Shown: positions 41,217 through 51,271 of the stretch, in pieces
Layout of the letters: the number at the start of each line of letters is the position of its first letter
Numbering within the stretch: the stretch's first letter is position 1
NCBI RefSeq assembly: GCF_001447155.2
Contig: NZ_CP014754.1
Coordinates: forward strand, 124,001-188,000
Origin: Marinobacter sp. LQ44
Lineage (GTDB): Bacteria; Pseudomonadota; Gammaproteobacteria; Pseudomonadales; Oleiphilaceae
DNA: 64,000 bases
Direction of reading: 5' to 3'
Notes under the pieces: model-generated
Told to the model about the DNA's origin: nothing
The model's database searches: none
Seen by the model: the letters and a program-made list of their open reading frames with translations, nothing else
Position numbers and translations under genes: made by a program

Positions 41217-41251
41217 TCACGGGGCGCCGAAGTTGATCGGCTACCCCGTGA
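41217..41251. terminator. Compound hairpin between convergent cobA and DAHP synthase genes
   Basis: Outer stem TCACGGGG/CCCCGTGA (41217-41224, 41244-41251) encloses an inner stem GCCG/CGGC (41226-41229, 41238-41241). No T-run follows on either strand, so it may be a transcript-end stabiliser rather than an intrinsic terminator. Confidence 0.4.
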
Positions 41252-41266
41252 ATCCTGTCAGCGCGC

Positions 41267-42340
41267 TCAGGCGTTACGCTTGGGCAGCACGTCTTTGAGC
41301 TTTTCGCGCATATCCCGAATGGCTTTCTCGGTGGTTTCCCAGTCAATACAGGCGTCGGTTACCGACACGCCGTATTTCAGGTCTGCCAGGTTTTCCGGAA
41401 TGGACTGGTTACCCCAGTTGATGTGGCTTTCCACCATCAGGCTCTGGATAGACTGGTTGCCCTCCAGGATCTGATGGGTCACATCCTGCATGACCAGAGG
41501 CTGAATGGCCGGATCTTTGCTGGAATTGGCGTGGCTGCAATCCACCATGATCGACTTGCGCAGATTGGCTTTTTCCAGCGCCTGCTCGCACAGTGCAACA
41601 CTCACGGAATCATAGTTCGGTTTGCCACCGCCGCCGCGCAACACCACGTGGCCATAGTTGTTGCCCTTGGTGCGGATGATGGCCACCTTGCCTTGCTGGT
41701 CGATGCCCAGGAAGCTGTGGGGGTGAGAAACCGATTTCATGGCGTTAACGGCTACGTCCAGGCTGCCATCAGTGCCATTCTTGAAGCCAATGGCCATGGA
41801 CAGGCCGCTGCTCATTTCCCGGTGGGTTTGAGACTCGGTGGTGCGGGCGCCAATGGCAGACCAGGCAATGGTGTCTTGCAGGTACTGGGGGGAGATCGGG
41901 TCCAGGGCCTCGGTGGCGGTTGGCAGGCCCATCTCGTTAATATCCAGCAGCAAGCGACGGCCAATGTGCAGGCCTTGTTCAATATCGAAGGTATCGTTCA
42001 GGTGTGGGTCGTTGATCAGGCCTTTCCAGCCAACGGTGGTGCGCGGCTTCTCGAAATATACCCGCATCACCAGCAGCAGGGTATCGCTGACTTCGTCGGC
42101 GAGTTTTTTCAGCCGGGCAGCGTAATCGCGGGCTGCCTCCACATCGTGAATAGAGCAGGGGCCAACCACGATAAACAGGCGGTGGTCTTTGCCATCCATG
42201 ATGTCGTAAATGGCCTGACGGCCAGAAGCTACGGTTTCGGCAGCTTCATCTGACAGCGGCATTTCATTTTTCAGCGCTTCAGGAGTGATCAGTGGTTCCT
42301 GGCTGGCCACGTTCAGGTTTTCCAGTTTCTTGCCCGACAT
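41267..42340 (-). CDS. 3-deoxy-7-phosphoheptulonate synthase (DAHP synthase, type I)
   Basis: 357 residues. First step of the shikimate pathway, joining PEP and erythrose 4-phosphate. Type I signatures: LFIVVGPCSIHD, MRVYFEKPRTTVGWKGLIND, WSAIGARTTESQTHRE, HVVLRGGGGKPNYD and MVDCSHANSSKD. It belongs to the AroF/AroG/AroH group; which amino acid inhibits it cannot be told here. It is divergent from the DUF1631 gene, and its product ultimately feeds AroC (12720-13814). Confidence 0.95.
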   Translation of the reverse strand: MSGKKLENLNVASQEPLITPEALKNEMPLSDEAAETVASGRQAIYDIMDGKDHRLFIVVGPCSIHDVEAARDYAARLKKLADEVSDTLLLVMRVYFEKPRTTVGWKGLINDPHLNDTFDIEQGLHIGRRLLLDINEMGLPTATEALDPISPQYLQDTIAWSAIGARTTESQTHREMSSGLSMAIGFKNGTDGSLDVAVNAMKSVSHPHSFLGIDQQGKVAIIRTKGNNYGHVVLRGGGGKPNYDSVSVALCEQALEKANLRKSIMVDCSHANSSKDPAIQPLVMQDVTHQILEGNQSIQSLMVESHINWGNQSIPENLADLKYGVSVTDACIDWETTEKAIRDMREKLKDVLPKRNA

Positions 42341-42439
42341 CTTGTTGTGCTTCCCCGAATCAGATCGTTACATCACCGGGTAACGCTGTCATTATGGGCC
42401 CGGTGTTTAATGATTAACGCGAATGGTGCCGGTCTGCAG

Positions 42440-42470
42440 TTGCTGTAAACCCCGGCGAGTTGGTTATACT
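42440..42470 (+). promoter_or_regulatory. Candidate promoter for the DUF1631-PilZ pair
   Basis: TATACT (42465-42470) with TTGCTG (42440-42445) at a long 19-base spacing, 48 bases before the ATG at 42518. Only a weak candidate. Confidence 0.3.
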
Positions 42471-42517
42471 GCGTTATTTGAAGACCCTTTTCAACGCTTC
42501 CAGTGAACAGGTAACGG

Positions 42518-44344
42518 ATGTCGCCGCCAGCCAGGAAACCACAATCAGACTCTTCCCCACGAAAGGTGGTTTCAGAGAGGATTACGCAGGTTCTTTCGGG
42601 TATCCGGGTGCCGGATTTACCCTATCCGGCGGGAAAAACGTCACCTGAGTCCAATGCCGATTGGCGCCCGCTGTTGTTTTCCTGTTGGACCGAACAACGG
42701 GACGAGCGGGTAACGGATGTTCTGCGGTCGGTGCAGATCGAATGGACCGTGCGCCAGGTCAATGCAGCCTATCTGTCTGATCGGATAATGGACGTGTTCC
42801 TGAAAACCAGTGGGTTGCATCGCGCCCTGGTCAGTCGTATTGCCAGATTGCGGTTCTGGCTGGCGTGGCAGCTCGATACCCGCGGAGCCAGTGTGTTCGG
42901 TAACGTTGTACTTGACTGGTTGGACAACCTGCAGGAATGGCGGGGTTGGAGTGATACCGGGGGGCGATCATCCAGGGTGTTGCTGGACCAATTGGACAGC
43001 CTGGTTATCGCGGTGTCCGGCAGCTTTGAAAGTGGCCAGCCCGAACTGGTGGAAAGCTATTGTAAACAATGGCTTGACGACCGGGAGAAAGGTGAGCAAC
43101 AGGTCAGCCGGTTGCGTGAACGCCTGCTCGAGACCGAGCGTGGTGCTTCGCGGCAGCGGCTTGCCGACCAGGTTTCCCGCGCGCTGATCGGCAGGGCGCT
43201 GACCGGGCGGGAGTTACCGGTGGTCATCAGTCGATTCATCATCGAAGACTGGTACAAGGTTCTCAAACAGAGCGTCTGGTCCGAGGGCACAGGCAGTGAG
43301 CTGTATCGACATGCCAACAAACTGCTCGAGTGGTTGGTATGGCTCGGTGATCCTGCGCTGTCGGACAGAGACAGGAACCGGCTCTACCATGTAGGCGAGC
43401 AGATAGGAGACCGGATTCAGGATGTGTGGACCCGGGCCCTCGGCCAGGGATTGCCGGAGAACGCTTTGGTGGATATTCAGAAGGTTATCGTAGCGCGTAT
43501 CCGCGGCGAGGTGCCGGAACTCAAGCGTGCCCTGGGTAGCGGCAGCAGCCTGACCTGGGACAGCCGGTGGCTATCGCTGGCTCCGGTAGACCCGCAACAG
43601 GCCGAGGGCTTTATCGGCCGCTGGTTTGTCGAAGGTGAGGGTGCTGCAGAGCAAAGGCGCTATCTGTTCGCGTTGCTCGAAGATAGTGGGGAAGTGCTTT
43701 GGACCAACGGCGCCGGGGTCAAACTCGGCCTGCAGGACTGGGCGTTGTTCCTGGCAGATCTTGAAGCCGAAACCCTGAGGCCCTTGCCGGCTCCGACACC
43801 GTTTGGTGAGGTGCTCTCGGAAACCGTGAACCTGTTGTTCAAAGTGTGCGAGAAACAACAGAAGCAACGTGAAGAGGCGGCTCGGGAAGCGAGGGCTCGG
43901 GCAGAGGCACTGCGAAAGGAGAAGGAAGCCGCCGAGCGCGCAAGAAAGGCCGAAGAAGAGGCAAAACAGGCAGCCCTGGAGCAACAGAGGGAAGAAGCGG
44001 AACGGCAGCGCCAGGAAGATGAGAAAGCGGAGCAGGAACGTCTCCAGAAAGAGCGTGAGCTGGCGGCGGCAAAACAGGTGGATGGTATCGCTCTGGGAGG
44101 CTGGATTGTACTGTCCGCCCAGAAGGATGATGGGGAACCGGCCAGGCTGAAACTGGCGGTCAAGATTTCTGCATCCCGGAAGTTCGTATTCGTGGACCGT
44201 CTGGGGCTTAATCGCCGTGAGTTTTTGCACGATGAACTGGTATCCGGGGTCGTATCAGGCCGTATCCGGGTATTGGGGAGTGCAGCAGAGTTCGACGACA
44301 CCCTGAGCCGGGTTGTTGGCCGGATCCGGGTTGGCCGTAACTGA
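42518..44344 (+). CDS. DUF1631 family protein
   Basis: 608 residues, cytoplasmic, mostly helical. I recognise the DUF1631 type from the N-terminal helical core (ITQVLSGIRVPDLPYPAGKT, LWRPLLF-like stretch) and the C-terminal layout. A long coiled coil (residues about 448-515, rich in AREARARAEALRKEKEAAER) is followed by a compact beta domain (ALGGWIVLSAQ ... RKFVFVDRLGLNRREF) that resembles a PilZ-like barrel. Its function is unknown; relatives are sometimes mislabelled thymidine phosphorylase. It is followed nine bases later by a PilZ protein. Confidence 0.8.
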   Translation: MSPPARKPQSDSSPRKVVSERITQVLSGIRVPDLPYPAGKTSPESNADWRPLLFSCWTEQRDERVTDVLRSVQIEWTVRQVNAAYLSDRIMDVFLKTSGLHRALVSRIARLRFWLAWQLDTRGASVFGNVVLDWLDNLQEWRGWSDTGGRSSRVLLDQLDSLVIAVSGSFESGQPELVESYCKQWLDDREKGEQQVSRLRERLLETERGASRQRLADQVSRALIGRALTGRELPVVISRFIIEDWYKVLKQSVWSEGTGSELYRHANKLLEWLVWLGDPALSDRDRNRLYHVGEQIGDRIQDVWTRALGQGLPENALVDIQKVIVARIRGEVPELKRALGSGSSLTWDSRWLSLAPVDPQQAEGFIGRWFVEGEGAAEQRRYLFALLEDSGEVLWTNGAGVKLGLQDWALFLADLEAETLRPLPAPTPFGEVLSETVNLLFKVCEKQQKQREEAAREARARAEALRKEKEAAERARKAEEEAKQAALEQQREEAERQRQEDEKAEQERLQKERELAAAKQVDGIALGGWIVLSAQKDDGEPARLKLAVKISASRKFVFVDRLGLNRREFLHDELVSGVVSGRIRVLGSAAEFDDTLSRVVGRIRVGRN

Positions 44345-44353
44345 GGATGGCTT

Positions 44354-44758
44354 ATGGTTGATGATAACTACGAGTTCGGAAGCTCCCAGGGTTTCCCCGG
44401 TGGGCAGGACAATCGCGAGGAATATCGTTTAACCGCCAGGGCTCGGGCATGGCTGTGGCTTGAGTCACCTGAACCGGATGTTGAGGTACAGGATGCCGCT
44501 CCTCTTGAGTGCCAGATTCGCGATATTTCGGCAAGAGGCCTGAGCCTTGTCTCGTCAGAGCCACCGGTGCTCAATTCGTTACTGATGGCAGAGATCAGTC
44601 TTGGGCACAAAACGCAGCGGTTTCGGTTAATGGTGGAGGTTGTCTGGTGCCGTGAAACGGGCCAGGAATACCTGGTGGGTGTCCAGATTCTGGAATCGGA
44701 TGAGACGGATTATCTGGAATGGATGGATGCGGTTGCCACAGCGCTCACTGAATCCTGA
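44354..44758 (+). CDS. PilZ domain protein with c-di-GMP motifs
   Basis: 134 residues, almost entirely one PilZ domain. Both ligand motifs are present: RxxxR in NREEYRLTARA (residues about 21-25) and DxSxxG in RDISARGLSLV (about 57). So it should bind cyclic di-GMP, unlike the PilZ at 8281-8631. GAGGA precedes the ATG, and the gap to the DUF1631 gene is nine bases, so the two are probably co-transcribed and may act together. Confidence 0.88.
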   Translation: MVDDNYEFGSSQGFPGGQDNREEYRLTARARAWLWLESPEPDVEVQDAAPLECQIRDISARGLSLVSSEPPVLNSLLMAEISLGHKTQRFRLMVEVVWCRETGQEYLVGVQILESDETDYLEWMDAVATALTES

Positions 44759-44762
44759 ATAG

Positions 44763-44789
44763 AAAAAAGCCGGCATGGAGCCGGCTTTT
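44763..44789. terminator. Bidirectional terminator between the PilZ gene and fabI
   Basis: GCCGGC/GCCGGC stem (44769-44774, 44780-44785) with five-base loop, preceded by AAAAAA and followed by TTTT, extending the stem with A-T pairs. It serves two convergent genes. Confidence 0.88.
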
Positions 44790-44812
44790 CAGATGAGGTC
44801 ACCGGATGGCAA

Positions 44813-45598
44813 TCAGGATTCCAGTTCGCTCATCCCGGTGATGTTAAAGCCGCCATCCACATAGAGAATCTCACCAGTAATACCAGAGGCAAGATCGGAC
44901 GACATGAACGCCGCGGCGTTACCGACTTCTTCAGTGGTGACGTTGCGGCGCAGGGGAGCCTGCTTGGCGTTCGCGGCCAGCATTCGGCGGAAACTCTTGA
45001 TGCCGGAAGCAGCCAGAGTCTTGATCGGGCCTGCAGAAATACCGTTTACCCGAATACCTTCCGGGCCAAGGCTGGCGGCCATGTAGCGGACGTTGGCTTC
45101 CAGTGATGCCTTGGCAAGCCCCATGACGTTGTAGTTCTGCAGAACCCTTTCCGCACCGAGATAGCTCAAGGTCAGCAGGCTGCTGCCCTCATGCATCATT
45201 TTGCGGGCGCCCTTGGCCAGTGCGACAAAGCTGTAGGAGCTGATGTCGTGGGCGATACGGAAACCGTCACGGGTGGTCACATCCACATAGTTACCGTCGA
45301 GTTCATGCGCTGGCGCGTAACCAACAGCGTGGATAATGATGTCGATGTTATCCCAGTGTTTGTTGAGCTCGGTGAACACAGCGTCAATCTGCTCGTCACT
45401 GGCCACATCGCAGGGGAACGTCAGCTGACTGCCCCACTGATCCGCGAATTTTTCAACCCGGGACTGAAGCTTTTCATTCTGGTAAGTGAAGGCCAGTTCA
45501 GCGCCTTCACGGGCGAATGCCTCGGCGATGCCGTAGGCGATGGAATGTTTGCTGGCTACACCAACAATCAGTGCTTTCTTGCCACTGAGGATTCCCAT
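44813..45598 (-). CDS. fabI: Enoyl-ACP reductase (NADH), FabI type
   Basis: 261 residues. Last step of each fatty-acid elongation cycle. Tyr146, Tyr156 and Lys163 fall exactly at the E. coli FabI positions ([20 protein letters not shown]). The N-terminal [15 protein letters not shown] binds NADH. It lies 68 bases after yejF on the same strand. Confidence 0.97.
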   Translation of the reverse strand: MGILSGKKALIVGVASKHSIAYGIAEAFAREGAELAFTYQNEKLQSRVEKFADQWGSQLTFPCDVASDEQIDAVFTELNKHWDNIDIIIHAVGYAPAHELDGNYVDVTTRDGFRIAHDISSYSFVALAKGARKMMHEGSSLLTLSYLGAERVLQNYNVMGLAKASLEANVRYMAASLGPEGIRVNGISAGPIKTLAASGIKSFRRMLAANAKQAPLRRNVTTEEVGNAAAFMSSDLASGITGEILYVDGGFNITGMSELES

Positions 45599-45666
45599 GG
45601 GTATCTGCTCCCTGTGTTCCTTGGTTTCAGCGCATTATCCCCGACATGTGTCGGCGGGGGTAACGG

Positions 45667-47265
45667 TCAATTGGTCGTAGGCTGATAAAAGAAAGCCGCG
45701 GTCAGCAATTCGCGGGTGTAGTCCTGTTTCGGCGCCCGGAAAATTGCCTCAGCGGCCCCGTACTCCACTATCTGGCCGTTCTTCAACACCAGCAATTTGT
45801 GGCTGAGTGCCCGAACGACAGCCAGATCATGACTGATAAAGATGTAGCTTAGCTTATATCTGGCCTGAATTTCCCGTAAAAGCTCAATCACTTGCTTCTG
45901 GACGGTTCGGTCCAGGGCGGAGGTAGGCTCATCGAGAATAATCAGTTCCGGCTGTAACACCAGTGCGCGGGCGATGGCAATGCGCTGTCGCTGCCCGCCG
46001 GAAAACTCGTGGGGATAACGGTGCCTGGCGTCTGGGTCCAGACCCACATCCTTCAGTGCCTGAATCACTCTGGCGTCGTGTTGCCCGGTATCGTTGGTGT
46101 CGTGTATCTCTAGCCCTTCGCGGACAATTTCAGCCACCGACATCCGGGGGCTCAAACTACCGAAGGGGTCCTGAAAGACAATCTGGACCCGCTTGCGCCA
46201 GGGGCGGAACTGTTTCTGGGACAGGGAGCCAAGCTCGGTTCCCGCCAACCGGATACTCCCGGTGCTGGCGGTTAACTTCAGTAGTGCATGTCCGATGGTG
46301 GTTTTGCCACTGCCGCTTTCACCGACAATACCCAGTGTCTCGCCTGGTTGCAGGGCAAAACTCACGTCCTGAACCGCGTGGAAACTCTCCTTGACCTTGC
46401 CCAGCAGGTTCTTGCGAATGGGGAACTTAACATTCAGCCCCGTGACTTCCATCAGCGTTTTACCACCATCAGTCGACGGGAGAGGGTTTTCTGGCGGTTC
46501 CGCATCAATGAGCTTCCGGGTATAGGGGTGCGCAGGCGCGGTAAACAGTTGCTCGGTGGCGGCTTCCTCAACGCACTTACCCTGTTCCATTACCACCACT
46601 CTATCCGCATAGCGGCGGACAATGCTCAGGTCATGGGTGATCATCAGAATGGCCATGCCGAGTTTCTGTTTCAGTGATTCCAGCAACTCCAGCACTTGCT
46701 TCTGTACGGTCACATCCAGTGCGGTGGTGGGTTCGTCTGCGATCAGCAGATCCGGTTGGTTGGCCAGGGCCATGGCGATCATGATCCTCTGTTTCTGGCC
46801 ACCGGACAGCTGGTGTGGGTAGCTGTTCAGGCGCCGCTCCGGCTCGGGGATGCCCACCAGTTCGAGCAGTTCAATACAGCGCTTTCGGGCCTGGGGGCCG
46901 CGCATGCCCTTGTGTAGCTCCAGGGTTTCGGTGATCTGCTTTTCAACCGTATGTAAGGGGTTGAGTGAGGTCATGGGCTCCTGGAAGATCATGCTGATTT
47001 CCCGGCCGCGGATTTGTCGCAACCGGCTATCCGCAGCCGTCAGCAAATCTTCGCCACGATAGAGAATCTTGCCAGAGGGATAACGGGCGTGCCGGGCATC
47101 CAGTAACCTGAGAACAGACAGGGCCGACACCGATTTACCAGAGCCGCTTTCGCCCACCAGCGCCAGGGTTTCGCCGAGACCAACCCGCAGCGACAGGCTG
47201 TCGACGACCAACGGGCCGTTATCAAAGTGGATGGACAGGTCCGAGATGGTCAGGAGGTCGCTCAT
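45667..47265 (-). CDS. yejF: Peptide ABC transporter, fused double ATPase (YejF)
   Basis: 532 residues with two complete nucleotide-binding domains. First half: [15 protein letters not shown] (Walker A), [15 protein letters not shown] (signature), [12 protein letters not shown]. Second half (from about residue 270): [42 protein letters not shown]. Each ends with the oligopeptide-type HPYTRKL or QDYTREL tail. The start at 47265 ([11 protein letters not shown]) follows the yejE stop by one base; an upstream in-frame extension lies in yejE. Confidence 0.95.
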   Translation of the reverse strand: MSDLLTISDLSIHFDNGPLVVDSLSLRVGLGETLALVGESGSGKSVSALSVLRLLDARHARYPSGKILYRGEDLLTAADSRLRQIRGREISMIFQEPMTSLNPLHTVEKQITETLELHKGMRGPQARKRCIELLELVGIPEPERRLNSYPHQLSGGQKQRIMIAMALANQPDLLIADEPTTALDVTVQKQVLELLESLKQKLGMAILMITHDLSIVRRYADRVVVMEQGKCVEEAATEQLFTAPAHPYTRKLIDAEPPENPLPSTDGGKTLMEVTGLNVKFPIRKNLLGKVKESFHAVQDVSFALQPGETLGIVGESGSGKTTIGHALLKLTASTGSIRLAGTELGSLSQKQFRPWRKRVQIVFQDPFGSLSPRMSVAEIVREGLEIHDTNDTGQHDARVIQALKDVGLDPDARHRYPHEFSGGQRQRIAIARALVLQPELIILDEPTSALDRTVQKQVIELLREIQARYKLSYIFISHDLAVVRALSHKLLVLKNGQIVEYGAAEAIFRAPKQDYTRELLTAAFFYQPTTN

Positions 47266-47266
47266 A

Positions 47267-48289
47267 TCAGTTCTTTCTCGGGTCAAAGGCATCGCGCACC
47301 GCTTCGCCAACAAACACCAGCAGCGTCAGCATCACCGACAGGGACACAAAAGCCGAAATGCCCAGCCAGGGGGCATGAAGGTTGGCCTTGCCCTGGGCGA
47401 TCAGCTCCCCCAGGGACGGAGAACCGGAGGGCAGGCCAAAGCCCAGGAAATCCAGCGAGGTTAACCCGGTAATCGCGCCAGTCAGGATAAACGGCAGAAA
47501 GGTGAGGGTGGCCACCATGGCGTTCGGCAGAATGTGCCGGAACATGATGTGCCGGTTACCCAACCCGAGCGCCCGAGCCGCTTTAACGTATTCGAAGTTT
47601 CTCGCCCGCAGGAATTCAGCACGAACGACATCCACCAGACCCATCCAGCTGAACAGCAACATAATGCCCAGCAACCACCAGAAGTTGGGCTGGACAATGG
47701 CAGAGAGGATAATCAGCAGATACAGCATTGGCAGGCCCGACCAGATCTCGATAAAGCGCTGCCCGAACAGGTCCACCTTGCCTCCGTAAAAGCCCTGAAT
47801 GGCGCCGACGATCACGCCAACAATGCAGCTGGCGATGGTCAGGGTTAGACCAAAAACCACGGAAATCCGGAAGCCGTAGATGACCCGGGCAGCCACGTCC
47901 CGGCCCTGGTCGTCGGTCCCCAGCCAGTGTTCGGCGCTGGGTGGCGCGGGCGAGGGTACGCTCAGTTCATAGTTGATGGTGTTGTAGCTGAACTTGATCG
48001 GCGGCCAGAGTATCCAGCCGTTGGCCTCTATTTCGTCCCGGATGAAGCGATCCCGGTAGTCGGTTTCCGTGGGCAGAAAGCCGCCAAAGGTTTCCTCCGG
48101 CACCATCTGGACCACCGGGAAATAGACATCGCCCTGATAGGAGACCACCAGTGGCTTGTCGTTGGCGATCAGTTCTGCCACCAGGGAAAGACCGAACAGG
48201 GCCAGGAAAAGCCACAGTGACCAGAAACCACGGCGATTATTCCTGAAATTCCGCAGTCGGCGCTGTTGGATGGGAGTCAGTCGGGGCAT
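47267..48289 (-). CDS. yejE: Peptide ABC transporter permease YejE
   Basis: 340 residues, about six membrane helices. After a long periplasmic loop (residues about 45-140, containing GANGW-like EANGWILWPPIKFSYNTINY, typical of YejE) comes HWLGTDDQGRDVAARVIYGF, the OppC-type motif, and the EAA loop RARNFEYVKAARALGLGNRH. It starts two bases after the yejB stop. Confidence 0.95.
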   Translation of the reverse strand: MPRLTPIQQRRLRNFRNNRRGFWSLWLFLALFGLSLVAELIANDKPLVVSYQGDVYFPVVQMVPEETFGGFLPTETDYRDRFIRDEIEANGWILWPPIKFSYNTINYELSVPSPAPPSAEHWLGTDDQGRDVAARVIYGFRISVVFGLTLTIASCIVGVIVGAIQGFYGGKVDLFGQRFIEIWSGLPMLYLLIILSAIVQPNFWWLLGIMLLFSWMGLVDVVRAEFLRARNFEYVKAARALGLGNRHIMFRHILPNAMVATLTFLPFILTGAITGLTSLDFLGFGLPSGSPSLGELIAQGKANLHAPWLGISAFVSLSVMLTLLVFVGEAVRDAFDPRKN

Positions 48290-48291
48290 GG

Positions 48292-49377
48292 TTATGCGCC
48301 CTCCCGGCTTTCAAAATCGATGCGCGGATCTACCAGCACATAGGTGATGTCGCTGATCAGCTTCAGAATCAAACCCATCAGCGTGAAGATGTAGAGCGTG
48401 CCGAAAATCACCGGGTAATCCCGGTTAAGGGCCGCCTCGAAGCCTAGCAGGCCAAGGCCGTCCAGGGAGAAAATCACTTCGATCAGCAAAGACCCGGTAA
48501 AGAACAGGGACACCAGAACACCCGGCATGCTGGCGATCACTATCAGCATGGCGTTGCGGAACACATGGCCATAGAGTACCTGTTTTTCTTCCAGTCCCTT
48601 GGCACGGGCCGTCACCACGTATTGTTTACCGATTTCATCCAGGAACGAGTTCTTGGTCAGCAGTGTGAGGGTGGCAAAGCCGCCAATCACATTGGCGGTA
48701 ACCGGCAAGGCCAGGTGCCAGAAATAATCACCGATCTTCTGGTACCAGTTGAGTTCATCGAAATTCGGAGAGGTCAGGCCCCGGAGGGGGAACCAGTCGA
48801 AATAGCTGCCGCCGGCAAACAACACGATCAACAGAATAGCAAACAGGAAGCCGGGAATGGCATAGCCCACCACAATGGCAGAGCTTGTCCAGACATCGAA
48901 TCGGGAGCCATCTGACACCGCTTTGCGAATGCCCAGCGGAATGGAAATCAGGTAGATGATCAGGGTGGACCAGAGCCCCAGGGAAATGGAAACCGGCATC
49001 TTGTCGATGATCAGCTCAACGACGGTACGGTCCCGGAAAAAGGATTCGCCGAAATTGAACGTGGCGTAGTCCTTGAGCATCTTAAGGAAACGTTCATGGG
49101 CGGGCTTATCGAAACCGTACATCACCTCGATTTCTTTCAGCAGCTCCGGTGGCAGGCCCCGCGAACCCCGGCTGTCGCCGGAGCTGGTGACGACTTCACC
49201 GCCGGTATCTCCACCGCCCGCCCGTGCCAGGGCACTGCTGCCATGACCTTCCATCTGGGCAATAAGCTGCTCAACCGGACCGCCCGGTGCGGCCTGAACA
49301 ATGATGAAATTGAGGAGCATAATCCCCACCAGCGTGGGGATGATCAGAGCAAGCCGCCGGAGAATGTAGATGCCCAT
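48292..49377 (-). CDS. yejB: Peptide ABC transporter permease YejB
   Basis: 361 residues. OppB-type permease: [20 protein letters not shown] at the N-terminus, then a periplasmic loop ([20 protein letters not shown] ... [15 protein letters not shown]), then [21 protein letters not shown] and the EAA loop [20 protein letters not shown]. It pairs with YejE. Confidence 0.95.
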   Translation of the reverse strand: MGIYILRRLALIIPTLVGIMLLNFIIVQAAPGGPVEQLIAQMEGHGSSALARAGGGDTGGEVVTSSGDSRGSRGLPPELLKEIEVMYGFDKPAHERFLKMLKDYATFNFGESFFRDRTVVELIIDKMPVSISLGLWSTLIIYLISIPLGIRKAVSDGSRFDVWTSSAIVVGYAIPGFLFAILLIVLFAGGSYFDWFPLRGLTSPNFDELNWYQKIGDYFWHLALPVTANVIGGFATLTLLTKNSFLDEIGKQYVVTARAKGLEEKQVLYGHVFRNAMLIVIASMPGVLVSLFFTGSLLIEVIFSLDGLGLLGFEAALNRDYPVIFGTLYIFTLMGLILKLISDITYVLVDPRIDFESREGA

Positions 49378-49423
49378 TTAGGGGAGGAATCCTTTCATTA
49401 CAGCGTTGGTGACAGTCGGTGGA

Positions 49424-51259
49424 TCAGCGGTTGATCCACCAGTTGTTCAGGTCGATACCATATTTCGGTGTGACCTCAGGTCGCTGTAAATGGTTCCAGT
49501 AGGCTACCCGGTCTTTGGTCAGGTGCCAGTGCGGAATCACATAGTGACTGTGCAGCAGTACCCGGTCGAGGGCGCGCACACGGTGCATCAGTTGTTCCCG
49601 ATCCGGTGCCTGGATCACCATGTCGACTAACTGGTCTACCACGGGGTCGTTAACACCCATGAAGTTTCGGGAGCCGGATACGTCCGCGGTGCTGGAGTGC
49701 CAGTATTCCCTCTGCTCGTTGCCCGGGGAGTCGGATTGCGGAAGCACCTGGGTGATCATGTCGAAGTCAAAGCTGCGTACTCGCTGGATGTACTGGTTGC
49801 TGTCAACAAGCCGCACGGTGACGTCTATGCCCAGACGTTCCAGGTTGCGGGTAAAGGGCAGTACCACGCGTTCAAAACTCTTCTGGAACAGCAGCACTTC
49901 AAAGCTCAGTTGCTTGCCGCTTTCCTCGTGCACCATTTTACCGCCACGGATGCTGTAGCCGGCCTCGTTCAGCAGTTCCATGGCTGCCCGCAGATTGTCG
50001 CGCATGGACCGGCTGTCGCTGGTGTCAGGCGGAGTGTATTCGCGGGTAAAGACCTCCGGGTTCAGCTGATCGCGGAAGCGTTCAAGGATGTCCAGTTCAG
50101 GGCCTTGAGGTAGACCGGATGAGGCCAGTTCACTGTTTTCGAAATAGCTGGTGGTGCGGGTGTACTGGTCAAAGAACAAGTTACGGTTAGCCCACTGGAA
50201 GTCAAAGCCGTAAGCCAGGGCCTGGCGGACTTTCGGATCGCTGAATACCGGCTTTCGGGTGTTGAAGATAAAACCCTGCATACCGCTGGGGCGTTGATGA
50301 GGGATGGCCTCGCGAACGATTCTGCCATCTTCGAAACGGCGGCCGGTGTAGGCGGTTGCCCAGTTCTTCGCAGAGGTTTCCTGGCGGAAGTCGAAATTGC
50401 CTGCTTTGAAGGCTTCCAGCGCTACCGTATCATCGTTGTAGTATTCATACTGAATGCGCTGGAAATTGAAACGTCCTACACGTACGGGCAGGTCTTTTGC
50501 CCAGTAGTCTTCAATCAGCTCATAGGTAACAGAGCGCCCAGCATCGAAAGAACCAATACGATAGGGTCCGCTGCCCACAGGAATGTCCAGACCGTTCCGT
50601 GCGAACTCCCTCTCTTCCCAGTAATGGGCCGGGAGGATGGGCATCTGCCCCAGGATAAGAGGCAGCTCACGGTTTTCGGTGTCACCGAAATCGAACCGGA
50701 TACGATGGCTATCTTCAACCGTGACCTTGCTCACGTCCGCATAGTAGTTGCGGTAGAAGGGGTGCCCTTCAGTGGTCAGGATACGGTGCGAGAATTCGAC
50801 GTCTTTGGCGGTGATCGGGGTGCCGTCCTGAAATCTCGCTTCTTCCCGCAAATTGAATATGACGTACCGGCGGTCTTCGGGAAACTCAACGCTCTCGGCA
50901 ATCAACCCATACTCGGAGAATGGCTCGTCAGAAGACGATTCCATCAGTGTGTCATAGACGTAAGTGCTGACGCCGGCAGCTGCTACGCCGCGAATCACAA
51001 ACGGGTTGAAGCTGTCGAACCCGTTGGATACCACGGACAGCTTCAGAGTGCCGCCTTTGGGCGCCTCGGGATTAACGTAATCGAAGTGGCTGAAGCCTTC
51101 CGGGTATTTCAACTCACCATGCATGGCGATCCCATGAACGGGCGCTGGCCCGTTTTCATGGTGATCGTCAGCAGCGGAAAAAAGTGGAGTGGCCATCAAG
51201 GCCAAGGACGTGATCAGTCCCGGCAGGGTCAGATGAGGTGCTTTCCGTGTTTTTGTCAT
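49424..51259 (-). CDS. yejA: Peptide ABC transporter substrate-binding protein YejA
   Basis: 611 residues, normal for YejA. Signal peptide to about residue 30 (LPGLITSLALMATPLFSA). SBP family 5 features: HFDYVNPEAPKGGTLKLSVV, FNPFVIRGVAAAG, FNTRKPVFSDPKVRQALAYG and NFMGVNDPVVDQLVD. It binds peptides in the periplasm for import by YejBEF. It begins 12 bases after the mltD stop, so it may share its transcript. Confidence 0.94.
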   Translation of the reverse strand: MTKTRKAPHLTLPGLITSLALMATPLFSAADDHHENGPAPVHGIAMHGELKYPEGFSHFDYVNPEAPKGGTLKLSVVSNGFDSFNPFVIRGVAAAGVSTYVYDTLMESSSDEPFSEYGLIAESVEFPEDRRYVIFNLREEARFQDGTPITAKDVEFSHRILTTEGHPFYRNYYADVSKVTVEDSHRIRFDFGDTENRELPLILGQMPILPAHYWEEREFARNGLDIPVGSGPYRIGSFDAGRSVTYELIEDYWAKDLPVRVGRFNFQRIQYEYYNDDTVALEAFKAGNFDFRQETSAKNWATAYTGRRFEDGRIVREAIPHQRPSGMQGFIFNTRKPVFSDPKVRQALAYGFDFQWANRNLFFDQYTRTTSYFENSELASSGLPQGPELDILERFRDQLNPEVFTREYTPPDTSDSRSMRDNLRAAMELLNEAGYSIRGGKMVHEESGKQLSFEVLLFQKSFERVVLPFTRNLERLGIDVTVRLVDSNQYIQRVRSFDFDMITQVLPQSDSPGNEQREYWHSSTADVSGSRNFMGVNDPVVDQLVDMVIQAPDREQLMHRVRALDRVLLHSHYVIPHWHLTKDRVAYWNHLQRPEVTPKYGIDLNNWWINR

Positions 51260-51271
51260 GGTTCTCGCACG

